A DNA stretch of 48,420 nucleotides. It comes from an uncultured Oscillospiraceae bacterium (lineage in GTDB: Bacteria; Bacillota; Clostridia; Oscillospirales; Ruminococcaceae). A model generated the notes under the pieces. It searched no databases. It was not told where the DNA came from and worked only from the letters and a program-made list of their open reading frames with translations. Position numbers and translations under genes: made by a program. Below, in pieces: positions 1 through 10,168 of this stretch (its first letter is position 1; every line of letters begins with the position of its first letter). The stretch spans positions 1 to 48,420 of the forward strand of contig URGV01000015.1 in the NCBI GenBank assembly GCA_900547455.1. The letters are read 5' to 3'.

Positions 1-24
1 CACTCAACTCGCAAGTGCCTTATT

Positions 25-53
25 ATTATATCAGGCCGCTCGAAAAAAGTCAA
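25..53 (-). promoter_or_regulatory. sigma-A promoter for a gene off the left edge
   Basis: On the minus strand TTGACT (48-53) and TATAAT (25-30) are separated by exactly 17 bases. It points out of the window, so a leftward gene should start just beyond base 1. No coding sequence for it is visible here. Confidence 0.6.
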
Positions 54-91
54 GCTTTTTTTGCAGGTTAGGCCCTCCTCTGTTAAAAGAA

Positions 92-136
92 GCCGCCGTC
101 CCCCCTCAAGGCAGCTTGCCAGAGGGGAGCGGCGGC
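92..136 (-). terminator. hairpin after the permease gene
   Basis: GCCGCC (92-97) pairs with GGCGGC (131-136), with a further CCCCT/AGGGG stem inside. It lies 9 bases past the permease stop. The U tract on the minus strand is poor (TTCTTTT), so this may be a weak terminator or an mRNA-stabilising hairpin. Confidence 0.5.
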
Positions 137-144
137 AGGAACTT

Positions 145-1473
145 TTATTTGCTGTAACGCTTTTTGGCTGCGGAGTATACCGGCAGGCCGATCAGCGTGA
201 CAACGATGCTGCCGATGGACAGCAGGGTGTTGCCCAAGCCAGACAGGGCCAGCTGGCTGATGATGACGTACACACCGCTGATGATGGCCAGAATCGGCAC
301 CACCGGATAGCCTGGTACCTTGTATTTGCGCTCCAGTTCGGGGTGCGTGTGGCGCAGCCGGATGACGCAGATGAAGGTCAGGGTGTAGAAAATCCAGCAG
401 GAGAAAACCGCCAGGTTGGTCAGCATATCAAACTGCTCACTGATGGAGTACAGGCAGGCCAGTACGCCGACCAGGATAACCGAATTGGAAGGAACGCTGT
501 TGGCGTTGAGGCGGCTGAGTGCGGGACTGCACGGCATAGATTTCTGTTCGCCAAGCTGGTAGGCCACGCGCGAGCCGGACATCAAGAAGCCGTTGGCCGC
601 GCCGATAACCGAAATGATGATGCCTATCTCGATGAGCAGTCCTCCGGTTGGGCCAAAAATCTGCATGGCCACAGCCGCCGCAGGCGATTCGAGATTCATC
701 ATCTCATCCGCAGGCAGCACCCACAGGTACGCCATATTGATGACAAAATAGACCAGCATGATGATGGACACGCCGCCTACAATGGCGCGCGGCAGGTCTC
801 GACCAGGGTTCTTCATCTCTCCGGCAATGGCGCCGACGTTGGTCCAGCCCTCAAACGCAAAGAGCACGGCAAGCAGCGTCGAGCCCAGAACCGCCGGTGC
901 GCTCTTGCCTTCGGCAACCAGCGGGGTGAAGATCGGGTTGTCGCCGCTGCCCAGGACAAAGCCGAAAATCATCAGAAGCACCAGTGGAACCAGCTTGCAG
1001 ACCGTCGAGACGACCTGGATGCGGCCTGTCGTCTTGTTTCCCAGCGTGTTGAGCGCCACCATGATCAGAATAACCGCCATCGCGATGGGCAATTCGAACT
1101 GCGCGCCGATATACTTGCTCAGTTCTTCGCCCACCTTGACGCCATAGCCGGCCAAAAATGCCGGATAAAAGATGACGACCTGCATCCATCCGGCCAGGAA
1201 GCCGATCCGCTCTCCGAAAACCTCGCCCAAATAGGCGACCATACCGCCCGTTTTGGGAATCAGTACCGCCACTTCCGCAAAGGTCAACGCCGCAAAAATG
1301 CTGGCCAGACCCCCGATGATCCATGCCAGCATTCCCATGCCCGGCGCACCTCCGGTTGCCTGATAGATTGCGTAGGGCTTAAAGAATACTCCCGCGCCAA
1401 TGACGCAGCCCACAACAACCGAGGTAGCCGAAAACACACCAAGCTCTTTTTTCAGTTTTCGCTTTTCTGCCAT
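145..1473 (-). CDS. APC-superfamily amino acid permease
   Basis: This is a 442-residue integral membrane protein of the amino acid-polyamine-organocation superfamily, closest in feel to the LAT/SteT-like exchangers. The N-terminus carries the family signature GCVIGAGVFF in the first membrane segment, and about twelve hydrophobic segments follow, ending in a short basic tail (AAKKRYSK). It probably imports or exchanges an amino acid at the cytoplasmic membrane; the substrate cannot be read from sequence. I choose the ATG at 1473 rather than one nine bases upstream, because the AAAGGAG site touches the upstream ATG but sits 9 bases before this one. It is a single-gene unit with its own promoter at 1520-1548. 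Confidence 0.9.
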   Translation of the reverse strand: MAEKRKLKKELGVFSATSVVVGCVIGAGVFFKPYAIYQATGGAPGMGMLAWIIGGLASIFAALTFAEVAVLIPKTGGMVAYLGEVFGERIGFLAGWMQVVIFYPAFLAGYGVKVGEELSKYIGAQFELPIAMAVILIMVALNTLGNKTTGRIQVVSTVCKLVPLVLLMIFGFVLGSGDNPIFTPLVAEGKSAPAVLGSTLLAVLFAFEGWTNVGAIAGEMKNPGRDLPRAIVGGVSIIMLVYFVINMAYLWVLPADEMMNLESPAAAVAMQIFGPTGGLLIEIGIIISVIGAANGFLMSGSRVAYQLGEQKSMPCSPALSRLNANSVPSNSVILVGVLACLYSISEQFDMLTNLAVFSCWIFYTLTFICVIRLRHTHPELERKYKVPGYPVVPILAIISGVYVIISQLALSGLGNTLLSIGSIVVTLIGLPVYSAAKKRYSK

Positions 1474-1519
1474 TGCTCTCATCTCCTTTGATTGATTATA
1501 AAGTAAAATATCTTTTTCT

Positions 1520-1548
1520 AGATTAACACATGGTTATTCCCTTGTCAA
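1520..1548 (-). promoter_or_regulatory. sigma-A promoter of the APC permease
   Basis: TTGACA (1543-1548) and TAATCT (1520-1525) are 17 bases apart on the minus strand, giving a leader of about 40 bases. I see no riboswitch in it. Confidence 0.7.
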
Positions 1549-1604
1549 CCATTCCCTGTACGTTTATTTTTTGCAGGCTTTTTTGTCCCACCTTGACGCA
1601 CTGG

Positions 1605-1645
1605 GTAAAAAGCAACAAAAAAAGAGAGCCTGACCGACTCTCTTT
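1605..1645 (-). terminator. intrinsic terminator after the DUF2238 gene
   Basis: On the minus strand AAAGAGAG and CTCTCTTT (1621-1645) form a stem with a short GC-rich loop, followed by a T-rich run through about 1605. It starts 20 bases past the stop of the DUF2238 gene. Confidence 0.8.
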
Positions 1646-1665
1646 CCACGTTTTTGGATACAGTC

Positions 1666-2340
1666 CTATTGTTCCTGTTCCCGGTGCAGGTTGCTCTGGC
1701 GAAAGCTCTCGAACACACCCATCACAATTCCCGTCTTGCCGGTGGTGTAGTAGCGCCGCATCGGAATCCAGAACAGCACCGCCCCTGCCATGCAGACAAT
1801 CATGTCCCACATGGTGTCGTTCACGCCGGTGTCCAACACATGCTGCGGGTCGTTGTGCAGCACCAGGTCGATGCAGTACTCCACAATCTCCCAGCCGATG
1901 GCGATCATCGCCGCCATCCCCGCCGCAAAGAGGGCCGCCTGCCAGAACTCGCCCTTCTCCACCTTCATCCCGCCCTGCTCCTTGGGCTTGAGCAGATAAA
2001 AGACAATCAGCCCACACAGGCCAAACACCACGCCGGTGATGGTGTGCATCACCTTGTCGTAACCGGGGATGCGGTCATAGCCGTTGAAGATCATCCCGAT
2101 CCCGTACACGAACAGGATGTACAGATGGGACGCCAGATGCAGCAGGTAGTCGGCGTGCAGCCGCAGCACCAGCTCCACCAGGCGCGGGACAAAGACAATC
2201 AGCAGACCCAGCAGCGAAAGAAAGACGTAGTACGGCGTCGAGAAAAAGAAATTATAGACCGCCATCGCCGCGCAGAACACGGCCAGCGCCCCCTCCAGCA
2301 GCCTGCTGGACCTCTGATAACGATTTGAGATAGAGCTCAT
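1666..2340 (-). CDS. DUF2238 (YjdF-like) membrane protein
   Basis: This 224-residue polytopic membrane protein has about six hydrophobic segments. Its conserved centre contains YDKVMHTITGVVFGL (about 93-107), then IGWEIVEYCID (about 147-157) and NDTMWDM (about 174-180). These His, Glu and Asp residues inside or next to membrane helices are typical of the DUF2238/YjdF family, whose function is unknown. The ATG at 2340 has a good AGGAGGGG site upstream. It lies 79 bases downstream of the export operon on the same strand; a weak hairpin separates them, so it may get some read-through transcription. It ends with a charged cytosolic tail. Confidence 0.8.
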   Translation of the reverse strand: MSSISNRYQRSSRLLEGALAVFCAAMAVYNFFFSTPYYVFLSLLGLLIVFVPRLVELVLRLHADYLLHLASHLYILFVYGIGMIFNGYDRIPGYDKVMHTITGVVFGLCGLIVFYLLKPKEQGGMKVEKGEFWQAALFAAGMAAMIAIGWEIVEYCIDLVLHNDPQHVLDTGVNDTMWDMIVCMAGAVLFWIPMRRYYTTGKTGIVMGVFESFRQSNLHREQEQ

Positions 2341-2375
2341 GCAAACCCCTCCTGCTTGTTTTTAACAGCCCACAG

Positions 2376-2408
2376 AAAAGGGCGCGCAGCACACTTGCGC
2401 GTCCTTTT
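2376..2408 (-). terminator. weak hairpin between the export operon and the DUF2238 gene
   Basis: AAAAGGGCGCGCA (2376-2388) pairs imperfectly with TGCGCGTCCTTTT (2396-2408). Only four U residues follow on the minus strand, so read-through is likely. Confidence 0.45.
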
Positions 2409-2419
2409 GGGGAAAGTTT

Positions 2420-3693
<1,274 letters not shown>

Positions 3694-3697
<4 letters not shown>

Positions 3698-4485
3698 GAT
3701 ACAATTCCTCCCGCCTGCAGGCTCTGTGTGTCAGGACGCGGCAGAGGGTTCCTGCGCCCCTCCTGGTAAAGGCTGTCCGGCGGCAGGACCCCGCTGCCGG
3801 GGCGCACATCCACCACCTGGCCGTCCCGGATGGTGACGACCCGCTGGGTCTCCTCGGCCAGCTCCCGGTTGTGGGTGATGAGCACGATGGTCTTGCCCTG
3901 CTCGCGGTGCAGCTTGTGGAACAGGTCCATCACCAGCCGTCCGGTGGAGGAATCGAGCGCGCCGGTCGGCTCGTCGGCCAGGATGATGGCCGGGTCGTTG
4001 GCCATTGCCCGGGCGATGGCCACGCGCTGCTTTTGTCCGCCGGAAAGCTCGTTTGGCATGTGGCTCATGCGCTCATCCATCTGCACCATCCTGAGCAGCT
4101 CCTTGGCCCGGGCGGTGCGCTTGGAGCGCGGCACGCTTGCATAGAGCATCGGCAGCTCGACATTTTTGAGCGCCGAGGTGCGGGGGATCAGGTTGAAGGT
4201 CTGAAAGACAAAGCCGATCTTCTCGTTGCGGATGGCCGAGAGCTGGGTGTCGTTGGCCTGGCTGATGTCTACCCCATCCAGGTGGTAGCTGCCCGAGGTG
4301 GGGCGGTCGAGCGCCCCGATGATGTTCATCAGCGTCGACTTGCCCGAGCCGGACTGGCCGACGATCGAGACAAACTCCCCCTCCTCCACCACAAGGTCGA
4401 TGCCCTTGAGGATGGTCAGCTCGTTGGGCTGGCCGATGTAGAACTTTTTGACGATGCCCTTCATGTCAATGATTGTCTTTGCCAT
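3694..4485 (-). CDS. MacB/LolD-type ABC transporter ATPase
   Basis: This 263-residue ATP-binding subunit powers the adjacent MacB-like permease. Walker A is GQSGSGKST, the signature is [14 protein letters not shown], Walker B is IILADEPTG, and the switch His lies in [10 protein letters not shown] choose the ATG at 4485 ([10 protein letters not shown]), 4 bases past the stop of the adaptor gene; the open frame runs further up but only as an out-of-frame shadow of the adaptor. The C-terminus carries about 40 Pro/Gly-rich residues ([18 protein letters not shown]...) beyond the usual MacB ATPase end, which overlap nothing conserved. It is translationally coupled to both neighbours. Confidence 0.92.
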
Positions 4486-4489
4486 GGCT

Positions 4490-6574
4490 CTATTCCGCCC
4501 CGCTCTCCGAAGAAAGTCCGACGACCGGTTCACTGGAAAGGCCGGTGGTGACTGGGGTGGTGCCGGTGGCGACAAAGTCCGGGGTGACCTCCATGCCCGG
4601 AGCGACGCTCTGCGGATCGCTGACGATGGAGAGCCCGTCGGTGATGCCGTCGCCGGAAACCTCGATATAGAAGTCGGTCTCCAGACCGGTGGTGACCGGA
4701 ACCTCGGTGACGACGTAGCTGCCTTCCTTCTCGCTGCTAGGCTCTACCGCGTAGACCACCTCGCTGCCGTCGGCCTTCTCGACCACCGAGTCATACGGCA
4801 CGCCGTAGACATCGCTGCGCTCCTCGAGCAGGACGGTCAGGCGGGTGTTCATGCCGATGCGCAGGCCGCTGTCCGCGTCGTTGACCTGTACCTCGGCCTC
4901 AAACTCGACGGTGGAATCGTCGGCGGTCAGAGTGTTGCCGTTCTCGGTCTTGTTGGCAGCCGGCGCGATGTAGGTGACGGTGCCGGAGATTTCCTTGTCG
5001 CCGGTGGCGTCCGAACGGATGACAACCGGCATGCCGACCTCGATGTTGCCGACGTCGTACTCACGGATGTTGGTGGTGATCTTCAGCGCGTCGGTGTCCT
5101 CGATGACAAAGAGCAGGCCGTTGCCGGGCTGTCCTTCCTCGGCATAGACGGCGGTGACCACGCCGGAAACCGGAGCGGTGATGGTGGCATCAGCCAAGGT
5201 GTCCTGCAGCGACTGGATGGCGATTTCCTGGGATTTGGTGGACTGCGCGGCGATCTGGCTGCCGATCAGGTTGTCCTTGAGGGTGTCAATCTGCTGCGCA
5301 ATCGAGTTTTCGGTGGCCGCCTGCTGCTGTTTGGCGGTATCGGCGGACTGCTGGGCAGCGGACTGCTGGGCTTTTGCGATGTCCTCCTGCAGCTCGGCGC
5401 TGTCCACGCTGCGGCGGGCGGTGTCGATGCCCTGTTCCAGCTGGGTCAGGGTGGAGCCGTTGCGCGCGTCCCTGGCCGCATCCAGCTGCGCCTCGGCGCT
5501 GGCGACACCGGTCTGGGCAGAAGCGACACCGCTTTGGGCGGCGGATACCTGTGCCGAAGCAGATGTTCCTGCATTCGCAAGCTGATTTTCAAGAGTTGCC
5601 TTTTGCTGGTTATAACTGTACTCGATGGCCTGGTATTTTTCCTTTTCGGTCAGGTGCTCCTGCTCAAGCGCTGCCAAGTTTTTTTCTGCTGTATCAAACG
5701 CATTTTTTGCATCATCATAACCTTGGTCGCCCTCTGTCAGTCCATCAAGTACATCTTTTGCATCATCTCTTTTTGCTTTAAGATCTTGATAGTCCTGCAC
5801 ATAGGTAGAATCCAAATGTTCCCATTGCTCGCGAGCAGTCGAATAATTGCTTTCTAACTCTTGCATAGACTGTTTAATCTGTGCAATCTCCGCTGCTGTC
5901 TGTGACTCTGCGTTCGCTACCGCCTCATTGTAAGCCGCTTCCGCTTCCGCCAGCGCGTCCTCGGCCTCGTCCAGCGCCTCGCGGGCATCATCGACGTTGC
6001 CGTTGAGCTGGTCGCGGGTGATGTAGTAGTTTTCCCGCGCGTCGCGCACAGCGGCCTCCGCAGCGTCCACCTGCAGCTGGGCGCTGTCCACGCCGTATTC
6101 GGCCTGGGTCAGGCTGCTTTCCGCCTGGTTGACCCCCGACTCCGCCGAGATGGCGTTGGAGTCCAAACCGTTCTCATAGTTTTCCACCGCGTTTTCATAC
6201 GCCTTGCGGTTGACCTCAATCTGATGCGCCGACTGGCTGTTGCTGGCGTCCACCGCCGCCTGCTGCTGGGCGATGTCCATCTCCAGCTGCTCGGTGTCCA
6301 GCTGGGCCAGCACGTCGCCCGCCTGCACCACATCGCCCACCTGCACGTTGACCGACTCCACCAGATAGGACAGGGTGGAATAAACCTTTCTGTCCGTCTC
6401 GCTCTCCACAACGCCGGTCAGGCTGACGGTGTTCTGCAAATCCATCTGCTGCAGCGTCTCGGTGGAAACCATCACGGCCGCCCCGCTGTTCTGATTGAGC
6501 AGCAGGTATCCTCCTACAACCGCGACGGCCACAACGCCGCAGACCACTCCGATGATTTTCTTTTTCTTTGACAT
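4490..6574 (-). CDS. HlyD/MacA-like membrane fusion (adaptor) protein with long coiled coil
   Basis: This 694-residue adaptor is the first gene of the MacB-type operon. It has an N-terminal membrane anchor (about 6-26), a first barrel half around 50-100 (VGDVVQAGDVLAQLDTEQLE), a very long Ala/Gln/Glu-rich alpha-helical hairpin (about 105-455), the returning lipoyl/barrel half (TITAPVSGVVTAVYAEEGQPG) and a C-terminal membrane-proximal domain. It would link the permease to the cell surface. At about 690 residues it is nearly twice the usual MacA length, and the extra length is all coiled coil. The stretch coding for residues about 210-336 (bases 5565-5945) uses AT-rich codons (AAA, GAT, TTA, AGA) unlike the GC-rich flanks, which suggests exchange of the hairpin tip. 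Confidence 0.9.
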   Translation of the reverse strand: MSKKKKIIGVVCGVVAVAVVGGYLLLNQNSGAAVMVSTETLQQMDLQNTVSLTGVVESETDRKVYSTLSYLVESVNVQVGDVVQAGDVLAQLDTEQLEMDIAQQQAAVDASNSQSAHQIEVNRKAYENAVENYENGLDSNAISAESGVNQAESSLTQAEYGVDSAQLQVDAAEAAVRDARENYYITRDQLNGNVDDAREALDEAEDALAEAEAAYNEAVANAESQTAAEIAQIKQSMQELESNYSTAREQWEHLDSTYVQDYQDLKAKRDDAKDVLDGLTEGDQGYDDAKNAFDTAEKNLAALEQEHLTEKEKYQAIEYSYNQQKATLENQLANAGTSASAQVSAAQSGVASAQTGVASAEAQLDAARDARNGSTLTQLEQGIDTARRSVDSAELQEDIAKAQQSAAQQSADTAKQQQAATENSIAQQIDTLKDNLIGSQIAAQSTKSQEIAIQSLQDTLADATITAPVSGVVTAVYAEEGQPGNGLLFVIEDTDALKITTNIREYDVGNIEVGMPVVIRSDATGDKEISGTVTYIAPAANKTENGNTLTADDSTVEFEAEVQVNDADSGLRIGMNTRLTVLLEERSDVYGVPYDSVVEKADGSEVVYAVEPSSEKEGSYVVTEVPVTTGLETDFYIEVSGDGITDGLSIVSDPQSVAPGMEVTPDFVATGTTPVTTGLSSEPVVGLSSESGAE

Positions 6575-6599
6575 AACAAAGTCTCCTTTTTGGATTCCC

Positions 6600-6651
6600 T
6601 ATTGTATTATTGACTTAATACAATAATACCAACTTTCTCTGAGAAAGTCAA
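6600..6651 (-). promoter_or_regulatory. promoter with two inverted-repeat operators for the export operon
   Basis: On the minus strand TTGACT (6646-6651) and TATTAT (6623-6628) are 17 bases apart. The spacer contains a perfect 8+1+8 palindrome, ACTTTCTC-T-GAGAAAGT (6632-6648). A second, 10-base inverted repeat, TATTGTATTA (6600-6609) and TAATACAATA (6616-6625), covers the -10 box and the start point. Such placement is typical of a repressor that blocks RNA polymerase. No regulator gene is adjacent. Confidence 0.75.
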
Positions 6652-6890
6652 GTGCCCTTTTTTATTTAAGTATATTAACTATATCACACTTGCTTTTCTG
6701 TTACTATTCTCAAAAGGGACGATTTTTTAAGCGGGTGTTTTCGTGAAATTGTGCTAAATTCACTCCTGTTCATACTCTGTACATGGTGTATCCATAAATC
6801 GGGAAAGGTTTTATCTTCTTCTTCAAATTTCCCTTTATAAAACGAAGGGGAGGCTTTGCTTTTCTTCAAGCTGAAAAATTTTTTTTAAAA
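6652..6890. other. AT-rich spacer with no supported gene
   Basis: This stretch between the export-operon promoter and the carB terminator is AT-rich. It holds only a 61-codon minus-strand frame without a convincing ribosome site or recognisable family. I see no RNA structure in it. Confidence 0.5.
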
Positions 6891-6891
6891 A

Positions 6892-6919
6892 AAGGCTGCC
6901 GGAAAATTCCGACAGCCTT
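6892..6919 (-). terminator. terminator of the pyrimidine operon
   Basis: AAGGCTGCCGGAA (6892-6904) pairs with TTCCGACAGCCTT (6907-6919) with one mismatch, followed by a long U tract on the minus strand. It lies 15 bases past the carB stop. Confidence 0.9.
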
Positions 6920-6933
6920 CTGAAAAAATGCGG

Positions 6934-9900
6934 TTAGATTTTGGTGATGTCCACCAGGTCCACATCGTTGAGGGTGCGCTTGCTCATCAGCGAATTTGCC
7001 AGAGCGTTGGCGGTGTCCAGCGCGGTCATGGTGACAATCGAGCGCTCGACAGCGCGGCGGCGCATCTGTACCGAGTGGCGCTGCGGCTTTCTGCCCTTCT
7101 TGGAGGTGGTGATGATGTAGTCGATCTTGTTCTGATCGAACAGGGTGAGGATGTTCGGCTCCTCCTCCTCGATCTTGCGGACGGTGTTTGCCGCGATCAT
7201 GTTCTGGTTCAGGGTCAGTGCGGTGCCCGCGGTGGCGTAGATGTTGAAGCCCATCTTCTCGAACTTCTCAACAATCGGAACGACCTCCTGCTTGTCGGTG
7301 TCGCGGACGGTGACCAGAACGCCGCCCTCGTGCTTCATCTTGTAGCCGGCCGCTACCAGGCCCTTGTACAGCGCCTCCTCGAAGGTCTTGGCGATGCCCA
7401 GGACCTCGCCGGTGGACTTCATCTCCGGGCCGAGCAGGGTGTCCACGTCGTGCAGCTTCTCAAAGCTGAAGACCGGAACCTTGACCGCGACGTACTCCGC
7501 TTCCGGATACAGGCCAATGCCGTAGCCCTGGTCGCGCAGCTTTTCGCCGAACATCATGCGGGTTGCAATCTCGACCATCGGCACGCCGGTGACCTTGCTG
7601 ATATACGGGATGGTTCTGGAGGAGCGGGGGTTGACCTCGATGACATAGACCTCATCGTTGTAGATGACGTACTGGATGTTGACCAGGCCCACAACCTTCA
7701 GCGCCCGCGCCAGACGGCCGGTGTAGTCGATGATGGTGCGCTTGATGCGCTGGGACAGGGTCTGTGCCGGGTAGACCGAGATCGAGTCGCCGGAGTGGAT
7801 GCCCGCGCGCTCGATGTGCTCCATGATGCCCGGAATCAGGTAGTCCTCGCCGTCGCAGATGGCGTCTACCTCGACCTCTTTGCCCATCATGTATTTGTCG
7901 ATCAGCACCAGGTTGTCCTTCATGTGGCTGGTGATGATGTCCATATACTCCTCAACCTCGGAGGTCTCGTGCGCGATAATCATGTTCTGTCCGCCCAGAA
8001 CGTAGGAAGGACGCAGCAGGACCGGGAAGCCCAGACGGTTGGCGGCAGCAACAGCCTCCTCCTTGGTCAGGACGGTCTCGCCCTTTGGACGCGGGATGTC
8101 CAGCTTCGCAAGCAGCTCGTCAAAGCGCTCGCGGTCCTCGGCCTCGTCGATCGAATCAGCGGAGGTGCCCAGGATGCGCACGCCCTTGCTGGCCAGATAC
8201 TTGGTCAGCTTGATGGCGGTCTGGCCGCCGAACTGGACAACGACGCCCCACGGCTTCTCGCTGGCCAGGACGTTGTCGACATCCTCCGGGGTCAGCGGGT
8301 CAAAGTACAGGCGGTCGGAGGTATCAAAGTCGGTGGAGACGGTCTCCGGGTTGTTGTTGGCGATGGAAGCCTCATAGCCCAGCTTCTTCAGCGCCCAGAC
8401 ACAGTGTACCGAGCAGTAGTCGAACTCGATGCCCTGACCGATACGGATTGGGCCGGAGCCGAATACCAGAATCTTCTTCTTGCCGGAGTCGTGCTCCTCG
8501 ATGAACTCCTCGGCCTCGTTCTCCTCGTCATAGGTGGAGTAGAAGTATGGGGTCTGTGCCTTGTACTCGGCAGCGCAGGTATCGACCATCTTGTAGACGC
8601 CTTTTCTGTGATGCTCCACCTTCTTGCCGGAGATGCGCTCGATGGTGCTGTCCAGATAGCCGTACTTTTTGGCACGCAGATAGAGCTCCTCGGTCAGCTC
8701 GTCGCAGTTGGCCAGAGCCTGTTCCATCTTGCGCAGGTTGTCCAGCTTGTCGATGAACCAGTTGTCGATCATGGTGATCTCGTGGATCTTCTGGGTTGGG
8801 ATGCCCTTCTTGAGCGCCTCAAAGACGCAGAACATGCGCTCGTCGTCGCAGTTGTGCAGCAGCTCAAGCAGCTCTTCCTTGGTCTTGTCGGCAAATTTCG
8901 GGAGGTTGAAGGTGTCCAGTCCCAGCTCAACCGAGCGGACCGCCTTCATCATCGCGTTCTCGAAGGAGGTGCCGATGGACATAACCTCGCCGGTCGCCAT
9001 CATCTGGGTGCCCAGGGTGCGCTTTGCATAGACGAATTTATCAAATGGCCATTTCGGGAATTTGACGACCAGGTAGTCGACCGATGGCTCAAAGCAGGCA
9101 TAGGTGGTGCCGGTGACGGCGTTAACGATCTCGTCCAGGGTGTAGCCGATTGCGATCTTGGTGGTAACCTTTGCAATCGGGTAGCCGGTCGCTTTGGAAG
9201 CCAGCGCGGAGGAACGGGATACACGCGGGTTAACCTCGATGACCGCATACTCGCTGGTCTCCGGGTGCAGGGCAAACTGGCAGTTGCAGCCGCCCTCTAC
9301 GCCCAGCTCCTCGACGATGTTCAGCGCGGCCTTGCGCAGCATCGCAAATTCCTGCGGAGCCAGGGTGACTGCCGGCGCTACAACGATCGAGTCGCCGGTG
9401 TGTACGCCGACCGGGTCGACGTTTTCCATCGAGCAGACGGTGATGATGTTGCCCTTGGAGTCGCGGATGACCTCGAACTCGATCTCCTTCCAGCCGGAGA
9501 TGCACTTCTCAACCAGGATCTGGGTGATTGGGGACAGGCGCAGGCCGTTGCCGGCAATCTCGCGGAACTCCTCCTCGTCGTGAGCAATGCCGCCGCCGGT
9601 ACCGCCCATGGTGAACGCCGGGCGGATGATGACCGGATACTTGATCTGCTCAATGAAGGCAAGACCGTCCTCGACGGTGTTGACAACCTTGGAAGGGATG
9701 CAGGGCTCGCCGATCTTTTCCATGGTGTCCTTGAACATCTGACGGTCCTCCGCCTTGTCGATGGTGGAAGGTTTGGCGCCCAGGAGTTTGATGTTGTGGG
9801 AATCCAGGAAGCCTTCCTTTGCCAGCTGCATCGAGAAGGTAAGACCGGTCTGTCCACCCAGGTTGGAGAGGACGCTGTCCGGTTTTTCGATTTCGATGAT

Positions 9901-10128
9901 TCTCTTGACGACATCCAGATTCAGCGGCTCGATATAGACGTGGTCGGCCATCGCCTTATCGGTCATGATGGTGGCAGGGTTGGAGTTTACCAGTACAACC
10001 TCCAGGCCCTCCTCTTTCAGGGCGCGGCAGGCCTGTGTGCCCGCATAGTCAAACTCCGCTGCCTGTCCGATGATGATCGGGCCGGAGCCGATTACCAGTA
10101 CCTTTTTAATATCCTGTCTTAACGGCAT
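6934..10128 (-). CDS. carB: carbamoyl-phosphate synthase large subunit
   Basis: At 1064 residues this is full length. It makes carbamoyl phosphate from bicarbonate, ammonia and two ATP. Two homologous halves are present, each with a pre-ATP-grasp segment (VLVIGSGPIIIGQAAEFDYAG near 10 and ILVFGSGPIRIGQGIEFDY near 550) and an ATP-grasp domain (RPAFTMGGTGGG and RPSYVLGGQNM; VIEVNPRVSRSSALASKATGYP and its repeat VIEVNPRSSRTIPYISK). The C-terminal MGS-like allosteric domain (VLVTVRDTDKQEVV onward) ends with VDLVDITKI. It is the last gene of pyrR-pyrC-pyrF-carA-carB, 40 bases after carA. Both active sites look intact, in contrast to the partner carA. Confidence 0.97.
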   Translation of the reverse strand: MPLRQDIKKVLVIGSGPIIIGQAAEFDYAGTQACRALKEEGLEVVLVNSNPATIMTDKAMADHVYIEPLNLDVVKRIIEIEKPDSVLSNLGGQTGLTFSMQLAKEGFLDSHNIKLLGAKPSTIDKAEDRQMFKDTMEKIGEPCIPSKVVNTVEDGLAFIEQIKYPVIIRPAFTMGGTGGGIAHDEEEFREIAGNGLRLSPITQILVEKCISGWKEIEFEVIRDSKGNIITVCSMENVDPVGVHTGDSIVVAPAVTLAPQEFAMLRKAALNIVEELGVEGGCNCQFALHPETSEYAVIEVNPRVSRSSALASKATGYPIAKVTTKIAIGYTLDEIVNAVTGTTYACFEPSVDYLVVKFPKWPFDKFVYAKRTLGTQMMATGEVMSIGTSFENAMMKAVRSVELGLDTFNLPKFADKTKEELLELLHNCDDERMFCVFEALKKGIPTQKIHEITMIDNWFIDKLDNLRKMEQALANCDELTEELYLRAKKYGYLDSTIERISGKKVEHHRKGVYKMVDTCAAEYKAQTPYFYSTYDEENEAEEFIEEHDSGKKKILVFGSGPIRIGQGIEFDYCSVHCVWALKKLGYEASIANNNPETVSTDFDTSDRLYFDPLTPEDVDNVLASEKPWGVVVQFGGQTAIKLTKYLASKGVRILGTSADSIDEAEDRERFDELLAKLDIPRPKGETVLTKEEAVAAANRLGFPVLLRPSYVLGGQNMIIAHETSEVEEYMDIITSHMKDNLVLIDKYMMGKEVEVDAICDGEDYLIPGIMEHIERAGIHSGDSISVYPAQTLSQRIKRTIIDYTGRLARALKVVGLVNIQYVIYNDEVYVIEVNPRSSRTIPYISKVTGVPMVEIATRMMFGEKLRDQGYGIGLYPEAEYVAVKVPVFSFEKLHDVDTLLGPEMKSTGEVLGIAKTFEEALYKGLVAAGYKMKHEGGVLVTVRDTDKQEVVPIVEKFEKMGFNIYATAGTALTLNQNMIAANTVRKIEEEEPNILTLFDQNKIDYIITTSKKGRKPQRHSVQMRRRAVERSIVTMTALDTANALANSLMSKRTLNDVDLVDITKI

Positions 10129-10168
10129 ATTTGATCAACCTTTCTTGCGCTTTTATGTTGCGGGTGTT

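Noticed and set aside
1474..1665. Riboswitch or T-box ahead of the amino acid permease
   Set aside because: The transcript leader after the -10 is only about 40 bases long and the hairpin further up is the terminator of the neighbouring gene.
6684..6869. A 61-codon minus-strand frame in the AT-rich spacer before the pyrimidine-operon terminator
   Set aside because: No good ribosome site, no conserved motif and a composition like random AT-rich spacer.
6928..10122. Very long plus-strand open frame (over 1000 codons) opposite carB, and similar long frames opposite the S41 protease, the adaptor and pyrF/pyrC
   Set aside because: These are mirror frames caused by GC-rich codon bias. Their sequences are low-complexity, show no family motifs and lack ribosome sites, while the opposite strand encodes recognisable enzymes.
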